Assembly: GCA_036940085.1 (NCBI GenBank)
Contig: JALLBK010000559.1
Span: 1-59,389, forward strand
Source: Discostella pseudostelligera
Lineage: Eukaryota > Bacillariophyta > Thalassiosirophyceae > Thalassiosirales > Thalassiosiraceae
Length of the DNA: 59,389 nucleotides
Direction: 5' to 3'
Of this stretch, positions 10,676 to 19,670 are shown piece by piece (positions within the stretch are counted from its first letter, which is position 1; each line of letters starts with the position of its first letter). The notes beneath the pieces were generated by a model, which was given only the letters and a program-made list of their open reading frames with translations, did not search any database and was not told the DNA's origin. A program made the position numbers and the translations under genes.

Positions 10676-12637
10676 TTACTTCTGCATTTTAGTTTCAGAG
10701 CATCTACGTGCAGATGTTGTCAATAGTTTGACTTTGTTTCCCTCCCTTCCCGTCACTGTAGGATTCGTTGTTACCGTTACTTCGCAATATCCAGTGCAGC
10801 CAGGGACACTGTCTTCCGTGATTTGCACATCGCTCCACACAGAAATTGGAGCATCCCACAACCCATCGACTTCCATTTCTGTTACTTTCCTTGGCGGCAT
10901 TTTCTTTTTCATATCATTAACATAGTCTCTCACTTCCACCCTGAAAGTACCCATGCCCATGTACGATCGAAGAATGGCAAGGTACACAGCATAACACTCT
11001 CCTGGAGGTAGGTCGATAGAAAAGGTTATGCTGCTGTTTCCTAACGGATCTGTCGCGATCCAGCCAGGTCGTTGATTGAGTTTATCGTCAGCATATAGTT
11101 TAAACCCTTTAGCTCCGTCTGGGATCGGTAGTAGTTTGTCCCACCGGGAAAAAATTCGTGCAACATCTTTGACGACCAGATAATCACCTCGAACGTTAAG
11201 CTGGTGAAAATCATCAGCAACAAATGTAGTCAGAGGCAATGTTGCTTTCTTTACTGCATTCCCCTGGCACACATTTAATTGCGCCGACGCCAGAGTATGT
11301 ACAATCAAATCCTTCGCAATTGCATGCCCAATTGCGGACGGATGTATAGCATCATGAGCAAAAAAAGGAACGAAGCATTCTTGTCCCCCCGGAGTTAATT
11401 GACCATTCTTTGCATCGCATTTCAGCTGTCTGTCATGTATGATTTGGCTTCTATCCAAAAATGTACATATTGATTTGCACCCACCAGCCCGAAATTGACC
11501 AGTGATATGCTCGGCTCGACATGGAGAGCACCCGTGAGGGAATGGGAGAACCGCAGATGAAATATTGATATTCGTTGTATCTAAGCCAACTCCACCATTT
11601 ACCAGCCATTGTTCCTTTTGGAAGGTGTACGAATTCGGGTCCATCTCCTGCAGCATTTGAACGAGGTCCCGTAACGACGGAAACAAAGCTTCTGCGTACG
11701 ACACGACGGGGATTTGATACGTTTGGGCCACACCCATGTGAAGCAAAGCACCCGTCTTTCTCGTAGCAATTGCTGTTTGCATTTCCAAAAACAATACGGC
11801 GGTGTTTGGATATTTGTTGAGTATTGAATAAATCACCACCTCGGCACAGAGGACTAGTTCTCGAAATCCATCAAAGAAGACGGAAGTCTTCGAATCGACT
11901 GTAACCAGATGATCCTGACCTTGATAATCATTCACTGCAAACTCCAATACTATGAAGTCGGGTGCACCCTTCGACGAAGGAGGCAATTGCGATGACAGAT
12001 CCGAGTAGAGAACGTTAAGACGTTTGGCCATGGCGCACATGTCAGCTCCATGAGCAGCAACATTGATGACTTTATGTCTGTTTTTGCCATCATCCTTGAG
12101 ACCATTATTTTGAAGTGGGTACATGTCATTCATCCATGATTCCAAACGCTCAGCATAATGCGCACTATTTGGATATACGCCATGCCCCAAAGATATGCTC
12201 CCACCAGCTACTACTGCAACTACAGGCCGTTGACGAGAGGAGAGGGCAGTCATTGTTTGAATGAGACGATATTGATTACCAACCCATGCTTGGGATCGAC
12301 GAAGATCTTGACTTGTTAAACCAGGTGTTTGCATTGCAGTGATGCGGTCGTACTCGTTGTGGCACGAAGATGTTTGAGGTATTGCATGGCTGTCGATGGT
12401 TTTCCTCTGTGACATATACGGGGAGACAATTCCACCATCATTTGAGGCACAACGGGCGAGCGATTGTGCGACGAAATGTTGCATGTATGCCATGTAGATG
12501 ATGCATAATGATATCGTCGCGGATAGAAGGATTCTGGTGCAATGAGATGATGGGCGACGATGAACTAGTTGTGTCGGTGTCGACGGCCCCCGAATACCAT
12601 GACTGTTGCTTCCCATTGGCCATATCAAATTTGGCAT
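10676..12637 (-). CDS. Membrane-anchored SGNH/GDSL-type hydrolase
   Basis: A single exon of 653 residues. One hydrophobic segment near residues 36-52 looks like a type II signal anchor, placing the catalytic part in the ER/Golgi lumen or outside. SGNH blocks are visible: AGGSISLGHG (nucleophile Ser), the Gly block AAHGAD, EFAVND (Asn) and HDAIHPSAIGH (the DxxH pair). A C-terminal region of about 150 residues (YADDKLNQRPGW onward) looks like a beta-rich accessory domain I do not recognise. Substrate is unknown; relatives include carbohydrate O-acyl esterases. It converges on the ABCF gene with 2 bp between stop codons, so transcripts almost certainly overlap. A TTCCCGCCAAAA site lies about 160 bp upstream. 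Confidence 0.75.
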   Translation of the reverse strand: MPNLIWPMGSNSHGIRGPSTPTQLVHRRPSSHCTRILLSATISLCIIYMAYMQHFVAQSLARCASNDGGIVSPYMSQRKTIDSHAIPQTSSCHNEYDRITAMQTPGLTSQDLRRSQAWVGNQYRLIQTMTALSSRQRPVVAVVAGGSISLGHGVYPNSAHYAERLESWMNDMYPLQNNGLKDDGKNRHKVINVAAHGADMCAMAKRLNVLYSDLSSQLPPSSKGAPDFIVLEFAVNDYQGQDHLVTVDSKTSVFFDGFRELVLCAEVVIYSILNKYPNTAVLFLEMQTAIATRKTGALLHMGVAQTYQIPVVSYAEALFPSLRDLVQMLQEMDPNSYTFQKEQWLVNGGVGLDTTNINISSAVLPFPHGCSPCRAEHITGQFRAGGCKSICTFLDRSQIIHDRQLKCDAKNGQLTPGGQECFVPFFAHDAIHPSAIGHAIAKDLIVHTLASAQLNVCQGNAVKKATLPLTTFVADDFHQLNVRGDYLVVKDVARIFSRWDKLLPIPDGAKGFKLYADDKLNQRPGWIATDPLGNSSITFSIDLPPGECYAVYLAILRSYMGMGTFRVEVRDYVNDMKKKMPPRKVTEMEVDGLWDAPISVWSDVQITEDSVPGCTGYCEVTVTTNPTVTGREGNKVKLLTTSARRCSETKMQK

Positions 12638-13117
12638 TTGCTACTCTTCGCAGCCTATGAAGACGCCGTCGCTAGCGGCGGAGAGTTGGGAGGGACCTGA
12701 GCGCCTGCGCTACTGCTGCCGACACCAGCACCTCTGTTCGTAATAGGTAGTACGATGCGGCCGTCGCCATGCGCCATGGCATCGGAGGCATGCCTGTTCC
12801 CGCCAAAAGATTGGTCTGATTGCGTCTGTCCATCGTCTGTCCATCGACGGTGACTTTGTCGAGTCAAACTATTGATGGTCGCTTCCATGATGATGTGTAC
12901 ATGCACCTTAACCTTCGAAGCAGTCAGTGGTCGGTAGAGTTCGGTGGGTCGGCATGCTATTCAGCATTAACAACACTTGCAATGCCCAATAATGCGAGCG
13001 TCGGTGGTCGCTATTTGCGAATAATGAATAGTAGTTGGTGTGCATCGGCGGTGGCAGCAGCAATAACAACTGACACGATGCTTTGATTTGCTTGTTATAT
13101 AAGACTTGCATCTTGCA
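12638..13117. other. Spacer with promoter of the SGNH gene
   Basis: It lies upstream of the minus-strand SGNH gene and downstream of the minus-strand nuclease gene. A TTCCCGCCAAAA E2F-like site spans about 12797-12808. TTATATAAG occurs at 13095-13103 on the plus strand but has no downstream plus-strand gene. No further gene is recognised. Confidence 0.5.
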
Positions 13118-14926
13118 TCACCTATCACAATATGGATCACGGCTCTTGGTGTTTTCTATCCACCTCCGCCTTTGTTCATATGCAGTATCACAATATCTTA
13201 TCCATCGGCACTCATCCCACAACACTCTCCAAGCTTCTTCCTCGCCGCCATCATGGCATGTGCCCAAGTGTTGGGATCGTATTAACGCCATGAGTAACCG
13301 ATACCTCTTCCCGTCATCTTTTCGCACACTATACACTGCATCGACAAACGAAGCCAAACGAGGTAGGAGGGTAGTTTCCCAATGGTGGCGATGTTCATAG
13401 ATCGGATCGTTCAAGGACACTCTCGTTACTGTAATGTCGATATGATCCCCACTGTCTTGTGTGGTATTCTTTGCGATGCTTTTGCACTCACCATCATTTT
13501 TAATGGAATGATTCTCCTGCGCATCAACGTTTTTCACCTTTTTCGATTTCCTTTCCCTTCTAACCACCTGTATCAAATCCGCGTCTTCAACATTGTACAT
13601 GTGACAGTAGATGGATGTTTGAATTTGATCGTAAATTGGCGGAGGTACCATGGCTTTCTTCATTCGATGTTTGCATTCTACTACAATGGGACGGATGCTC
13701 CACTGACTTTCCTCATTGTCGGAATCCGAAATATTGCCAGTGTTGCTGCGTCTGTTGATTGAATTGACATTATCGTCAGGCACTGTACCATCCATGCTAT
13801 GTGATGTCTTTGGTGAGTCCACGTACAGCTCATCTCTAATACCGTCGACTGCACCAACAATTCGAAAGAAAGGTTTTGCATCCTCACTCAAGTCGGCAAT
13901 ATCCTCCACCACTTTCTTCGCACCATCATTGATGCTTTCAGTATTGGCGTTGTTGTCAGCAGCGGTGTCCACACAATCTCTAGGAGTACAATTGTCACCA
14001 CTATTTGATCCCTCTCCTCTGATGGCGAATTCCTCCCGATTTCGTCGTCGTGCTCTTCCCAGTGGCGATGCCGTAACACCCAACGCCGAATCACTATCCA
14101 TAACTCTTCGTTGAAAATCCCACTCCATGAATGCCTCATTCCGCTCCCTAACACGTGCCCCGACACGCGTTTCATACACATCCAATGCCTCTTCTTCATG
14201 ACAGGTTCCAAATCCAGTACTCACACACCCTCGTGACGATTCTACTAAACTGTCGACCTGGTGTTGATTTAATTTCCCACTTTGATGTGCCACAATTGCT
14301 TGTGCTTTAATCTGTTGTTGAATAGACTGTACTTCTTCTACTGAGTGTAATTTGCGCTTCCCCACGGATACTTCGAGTACCTGTTGGATTAATTGTTTAG
14401 TTTCGTTCGAGACCGCGGATGCAAGTGATAACATGGTCTCTTGCTCGTGAGTTTTGGCATCTACCAATGTTAACCCCAATAATTGAGCATCTTTCTGCAA
14501 CAATAGTTGACCGTAATAGGATTGGTAGACCAAATCGAATAAAAGTTGAGGTAGATTCTGGTAAGGATGGAGTCCACAAAGTGCGGCAACTGATGATGCT
14601 GATACTCGTAGGGAATGCGGCGAATGTTTGAAGCAAAATATCTGTGCCTCGACTGTCTCGTTGCTTCGTCGTCGTTTGTTGTCGCCGCCACTACTACTAC
14701 CACTGCCACCACTCCGTTGTCGTCGTCGATGTTTCCATGTTGTTGGTTGCTGATGATCTACGGATGTGTTTGTCTCGTCAACGACGTCATCGTCATCGTC
14801 ATCGAGGCGTATTATGTCGTGTGGGGGTTGATGCTTTTCCTCGCGGACATGATTATTTATATTTGACGACGAAATGGTTTTTGAGCACTCGTCGTCGGGT
14901 GATTTCGTTTGTGCCGAATCATTCAT
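13118..14926 (-). CDS. PD-(D/E)XK nuclease of the YqaJ / lambda-exonuclease type
   Basis: A single exon of 602 residues. The first 95 residues are acidic and Arg/Ser-rich and look disordered. The rest carries the ordered motifs of this nuclease superfamily: SASSVAALCGLHPY (about 109-122), GTCHEEEALDVYE (240-252, helix Glu), VGAVDG (358-362, Asp of motif II), VVECKH (415-420, the ExK-like pair) and IYDQIQTS (431-438, motif with Gln). Insertions of low complexity separate motifs I and II. This order resembles end-resecting exonucleases and viral recombinases, but the exact family and substrate cannot be told by eye. It shares a 504-bp divergent promoter with the nibrin gene, which suggests, without proving, a role in DNA break processing. 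Confidence 0.7.
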   Translation of the reverse strand: MNDSAQTKSPDDECSKTISSSNINNHVREEKHQPPHDIIRLDDDDDDVVDETNTSVDHQQPTTWKHRRRQRSGGSGSSSGGDNKRRRSNETVEAQIFCFKHSPHSLRVSASSVAALCGLHPYQNLPQLLFDLVYQSYYGQLLLQKDAQLLGLTLVDAKTHEQETMLSLASAVSNETKQLIQQVLEVSVGKRKLHSVEEVQSIQQQIKAQAIVAHQSGKLNQHQVDSLVESSRGCVSTGFGTCHEEEALDVYETRVGARVRERNEAFMEWDFQRRVMDSDSALGVTASPLGRARRRNREEFAIRGEGSNSGDNCTPRDCVDTAADNNANTESINDGAKKVVEDIADLSEDAKPFFRIVGAVDGIRDELYVDSPKTSHSMDGTVPDDNVNSINRRSNTGNISDSDNEESQWSIRPIVVECKHRMKKAMVPPPIYDQIQTSIYCHMYNVEDADLIQVVRRERKSKKVKNVDAQENHSIKNDGECKSIAKNTTQDSGDHIDITVTRVSLNDPIYEHRHHWETTLLPRLASFVDAVYSVRKDDGKRYRLLMALIRSQHLGTCHDGGEEEAWRVLWDECRWIRYCDTAYEQRRRWIENTKSRDPYCDR

Positions 14927-15430
14927 TGAGCGACGACTACGATGCCTATGAATATGATGTTGGCTTTAGCTTCATGAGACACTCTCCTAGCAGAGAGACG
15001 AGCTTGTCAAATGCATGTTATGCCCATGGCCATGGTCAGAGTTGCCGGTGGCCGGCGGCCGGAAGCGGACGTCATTGTTGTTGCAGTTCTGCAGTGTCTC
15101 CCGCCATTTCATGTCGCCTCTAAATTTGGCGCGCTTGTTCTCGCTTGCCACTCTATCTAGGAGTACCATACTTGCTTCCTCTCGGTTTCTCTAGGTACTC
15201 CTTGAATTTAAAATTACTTAGCGCCATATTATGATACGTGTCTGAATCGTATGATAGACATCGTACTGTTTTTCCCGCCAATATCTTTTCTTCTCCCGCC
15301 AAATCTTGAATCTCCCGCCAGATCTTTGCCCCACAGCTTTGCTCGTTGGTTGATCGACCATGACGATGACGAAGACATCTTGCAACGATACTAGTCGATG
15401 GTGATCTATTGATACAACCAAATAATAATC
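14927..15430. promoter_or_regulatory. Bidirectional promoter with E2F-like cluster
   Basis: This spacer separates the divergent nuclease and nibrin genes. It carries TTTGGCGC at 15125-15132 and three CCCGCCA cores at 15274-15280, 15295-15301 and 15314-15320, about one to two helical turns apart. E2F control of DNA-repair genes is well known in animals and plants; its use here is an inference from the motif. Confidence 0.5.
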
Positions 15431-18068
15431 ATGATGCTACGCATAGATAAAGTCATCGGCTCAAACACTGCCGATCCGCGCCCCTCCCCCGATCGGCCAC
15501 TTCACGCCTGTCTCGCCACGGCCATACTGCCCAGCACAGCCACGGCCACAAGTGATGGAGGCGACGACGACGCTGCTGGCAATGGCAACAACATTACGAA
15601 TTCCGGTGAGATAGCCACAGTCGGTCGCAAGAATTGCATGATAATCATTGACGATAAGTGTGTTAGTCGAAAACATGCCGTGATTGCATTGATATCCAAT
15701 CGGCCTGTCAATGACGAGACTGTGACGATAAATGCAGCTGTGGCTAGTACTACTACTGCTGCTGCTACTGGTGGCAGGTCGTCATTGCTCGATGGACAAG
15801 TCATGATGGAATATGGCAAACCCACAACACCCGAAGAAATATATGCATGTGAATCCTCACCGTCGGGTGTGATATGTGTGGTAAAAGATATGGGATCCAA
15901 GTTTGGGACATATGTATCGGTGGATGAAATTTTGCTTCGGAAATATACCCCGGGCAATAATAATAATGACAAGAGTAACAGTCGAGATGAAGAGGAGGAT
16001 GACGAGACGGGTGACGATGCAACAGACGATGAGGGCGTGGATACAAAAACTATCCATTATGTCGAATTATCTGAGAGACAAATTCGTGCAGTTCGTCTCC
16101 TGCACTCCCAGAGGGATGATTCATCACCTCTACCCAAATTCCGAAAACTACCCGAGAAACAGTCCATGCCGCTTCTACAACTCTCTCACTCGGACCCAAC
16201 ATCAAATTCTTCACATGTAACAATACTCTTTGGTCCACAAGGTTCTGGCATACGTCTATCATTAGTACCATTCCTATTTACCTTCTCTCGGATAAAATTG
16301 CACGACCCCAATCAGGATCCTCTACTCTCATCGTTGTACTACATTGGCGCGTCTCATTTGCTTCAGTGGGATGTGAAGCGGTCTACTCACTTGATTGCCC
16401 AGGAGAAGATTGCTGGTGCGAAGGTAAGAGAGAGATTGAGTGATCATTTGTTTGCCATGAAATGTGATTGTTGTCTGAATATTTGTCTCGATTATATTCA
16501 TCGTGGTGACAGAGTATCATGGCATGGGCATGTCGTCGATCGATTGTGACAATGGGGTACATTGAGGCGTTACTGAAACGGAGGGATGCACAAGAAGAAT
16601 TGCCAAGGGAGGAGGATTATTTGTAAGTTCGTTTTTCATTGTCTGGCACACACGTATCTTATGACTATTTTGTGCACTGTCGCAATATTAATAGCAAGTT
16701 GTTCCTCCTCATCCCCAAAGTTCACCAGGCCCTTGGGACACGAGCAAGCTAATGAGTACAACCGAACCCAGCATCGCGCTTCGAGGTTATCGCATCGCCG
16801 TCATGGTCAATGATGACACTGCTCCACTGGCACAATCGGCGGGAGCCGACATTCTCCTCATTCACGAGGATGCCCCATCCTCCTCCCAAACTGAGTTTGA
16901 ATCCTGGTGGAAAGAGCAACTGAACAAAGCAAATGCCGACAATCTTGTATTGGTCGTAGTGAATAGCTCATCGAAGGCATGCAAACAATTCTCGAACTGG
17001 TTGAAACATTGTGAGCACGTGCGATGTACTCATGCTAAGAATATAGCCAAAGCTATCACGAATAACAATGGCGAGGGTGAGTTGTTGAAGGACACGCACA
17101 TGGATGCGATTCAGAAGATTGGATCCGATCAAATGGCGACTACGGTCTCGGTTGCAAAGCCCACAGAGGACGACACGATAGAATTTGGCAGTGGAGGAAA
17201 TCAAAATGACAGTCATTTTGGAGATGTCAATCCAACCGAGAAGGAGAATACGAAACGGTCCCGTCACCAGGAGGAAATGATCGACACACGCACTGAAACG
17301 TTGGACGATGAGCTACAGCCCACCAACCGACAAAAACGCCGCCGCAGGAATGATTCGAATGATATTCCAATACAGGAGAAGGATGAAGCTGAAGGATCCA
17401 GACCAGTGACTACAGACGATGCAGTGAATGCAGCTGCACAAACTAAGAGGAAAGTTGTAGACGAGAGCTCTGACGACGAGCCGGGTATTCCTGCTGAACG
17501 GATTCCTCTACCCACAACCGAAGACGGTTGGCTAATGGCTGCCCCCCGAAGGCGAAAAGCCTATCGCAAGGAAATGGATCAAGGTGCTTTGGTCGATGTA
17601 GAGGTGCCCGATTCTGCCGCGGAGACTGAAAAAGTTTCAGGATTAATCGTACGTCAGTATAACCAGACTACTGGACGAACTCGCATTGCTCAGAAGCATC
17701 AAGGATTCAAACGATGTAAGACGTCGGTGCTACATGCTTACCTTATTGATTTCATGTTATCTAATGGTTCTCTCGTCATTCTCTCTCAAGTTCGTAAGAA
17801 CAGTGTTGTACGAGGATACTCATCATTCAACCCCACCGGGAATGCCAATCAAAGCAATAGTAGTAATCTTCTCAGAATTCGACTTGTCGACGTTCTACCA
17901 AAAGAGTCTGAACGTCAACGTCAACTGCAAAAGCAGCAAGAGGATCTCGAACGAGAACAGGAGCTTGCCGATCAATTGTTCAACGACGTCGGCGGGAAGC
18001 GTGGTGGAGGCAGCATGCTCGATTATCTCAGCCAAAGTACGGCGAAGAGAGGCAGGGGACGTCGTTAG
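15431..18068 (+). CDS. NBS1: Nibrin (NBS1), FHA-BRCT-BRCT subunit of the MRN complex
   Basis: Four exons, 15431-16423, 16513-16622, 16721-17715 and 17791-18068, give 791 residues (human nibrin is 754). The FHA domain shows VGRKN (64-68), SRKHA (79-83) and DMGSKFGT (153-160), the phosphopeptide-binding signature. BRCT1 follows (STHLIAQEK, then CRRSIVTMGYIEALL across exon 2), with BRCT2 from GYRIAVMVND. After a disordered linker, splicing of intron 3 creates GFKRFRKN, matching the MRE11-binding NFKKFKK-type motif, and EQELADQLF near the C-terminus matches the ATM-binding EESLADDLF-type motif. Introns are 89, 98 and 75 nt; the last is a multiple of three with no stop. A second Met is codon 2. 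The product should be nuclear and act in break sensing and ATM activation. Confidence 0.85.
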
Positions 18069-18182
18069 ATATTGGGAACGTTATGACTCGTCAGTTATCA
18101 TATGGGTGTGTGTATTCTGTGCATTAACACCTCTATGATGAATGGAGATAATTACAATTTTGCATCAACTTCTCTTTGAATC

Positions 18183-19004
18183 CTAACCACAACCACCACA
18201 TCCACCGCCTCCACATCCACCGCCTTCACATCCACCGCCCCCTCCACTCCCTTCTAACTCGTCTCCCAACCCCCATGCCATTGCCTGCCCTGTCCATTCC
18301 GACCTGCCACCGGCACGAAAGTGTGATCTTTGATAATTAAGTAATACAACGGTATATATAAAGCAAATCAACCATCCACCAAGCATCGACACTATTCCAA
18401 ACACCGAGTTTCCAAGAGTAAGGACCACGAGTCCAATAACCCACGCAGCCAATAAGGGACAAAACGTCACCGTGACTAACTGAAAGCCAATGCACGAGCT
18501 TCCGTACATGAAACCTCGGGAAAGAGTTGTCGGAACGATTGGACCGTGTCTAGCCAACCTCAAAAAGAAACGCAAATATGCAATCCAAATCACAGCGGCA
18601 CCAATCGTCAACATTAGTCCAACTGTATCATATCCAAAATGCATACTACCAAACCAGATACCGATTCCCATTCCCACAAATACCGGACAATACATTAGTA
18701 GGGTGAACTGCTTCAAATTGCAACAGCACGCATCTATACGACAATCGCCACACCATTGAATCAAACTATCATCATGGACATTGATTTGCATCTGCTGTGG
18801 CTGTGGAGGTGTCGTATTACTCTCGGGCGCTGCAATTTGGATGGCGGTAACACTAAACAACCAGGCGGGTTGATGGCCACCTCCCTCACCATCTGATGAT
18901 GATGTCATCTCCGCCTCTGCCTCACTTCCAAACTGTTCCTGTACGAATGAAGCGAGCTCCACATCGAGACCGTCCGCATTGGTGGTAGAAACGGGGATCG
19001 CCAT
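18183..19004 (-). CDS. Multi-pass membrane protein with a Gly-Cys-rich tail, function unknown
   Basis: A single exon of 273 residues. About 85 polar residues precede a Cys-rich patch (WCGDCRIDACCC) and four hydrophobic segments (around FTLLMYCPVFVGMGIGIWFG, VGLMLTIGAAVIWIAYL, LVTVTFCPLLAAWVIGLVVL and GIVSMLGGWLICFIYTVVLL). The C-terminus is GGGGGCEGGGCGGGGCGGCG, a Gly/Cys repeat that could bind metal or be lipid-modified. Similar Gly-Cys tails occur in some bacterial and algal membrane proteins of unknown role, but I recognise no family. Convergent with nibrin over a 114-bp gap. Confidence 0.75.
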   Translation of the reverse strand: MAIPVSTTNADGLDVELASFVQEQFGSEAEAEMTSSSDGEGGGHQPAWLFSVTAIQIAAPESNTTPPQPQQMQINVHDDSLIQWCGDCRIDACCCNLKQFTLLMYCPVFVGMGIGIWFGSMHFGYDTVGLMLTIGAAVIWIAYLRFFLRLARHGPIVPTTLSRGFMYGSSCIGFQLVTVTFCPLLAAWVIGLVVLTLGNSVFGIVSMLGGWLICFIYTVVLLNYQRSHFRAGGRSEWTGQAMAWGLGDELEGSGGGGGCEGGGCGGGGCGGCG

Positions 19005-19670
19005 TATTTGGAATGACGAGCATGAATATTATGAACGAGTCCAAAAGACCACGAACTTGTACAACATAATATGTATAACTAAAAGGTAATCACAGAATGC
19101 AATAGGTAGGAGAATTCGAGGCACCCGTTCCGCTCTCGCAAGAGTAACGGAGAGAGTGTACGCCTCATGAATATCGTACATGAATGATGTTATTGTTGCT
19201 CCTATTGGCTAAAGCATGATTGCTTCATGGAGTTGGTGTACGATACCATATGAGCAAGCTAACATATGCAATGTTGATGGGTTGACGTTTAGGAATGTTC
19301 CCGCCATTTCTGCTGCTTCCCGCCACCTTCCTTCCGGCAGTTTCCCGCCACTTCCTTAGGCCTTCTTCGTGGGCTTCCGGCTTCCGTCCCGCAACACAGC
19401 TTCCCGCGAACCTAATATTTCCCGCCAAATGAAAATAACTAAATTGCTTCCCGCCATCCAATTAAGCTTCCCGCCAAATCGATTCCAACTGCTGTGTCAG
19501 CAACAAGCGCGTCAGTGTTCGCCACAACACCTCGAATCTTTGATATCGATCAATTGCATTCACATCCTTGCCTTCATAATATTATTTGCCCTCTCCTATT
19601 TCCCCACTTAAATTATCGGTTGAATTTCTCCCAACATCTACCAAATTCCATCCCAGACAGAGCAAAAGAG
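19005..19670. promoter_or_regulatory. Divergent promoter with a dense E2F-like array
   Basis: Between the membrane-protein gene and the CYP38-like gene, six CCCGCCA cores lie at 19300, 19319, 19344, 19421, 19450 and 19470, plus a CCCGCGA at 19403, all on the same strand within 177 bp. Most are preceded by TT. An imperfect hairpin (CCGTT...AACGG, 19125-19150) is also present. The array ends about 195 bp before the CYP38 start. Confidence 0.55.

Noticed and set aside
16699..16720. Alternative acceptor ATAGCAAG at 16698 for NBS1 exon 3
   Set aside because: It gives the wrong phase with exon 2; the acceptor ending at 16720 restores the frame into BRCT2.
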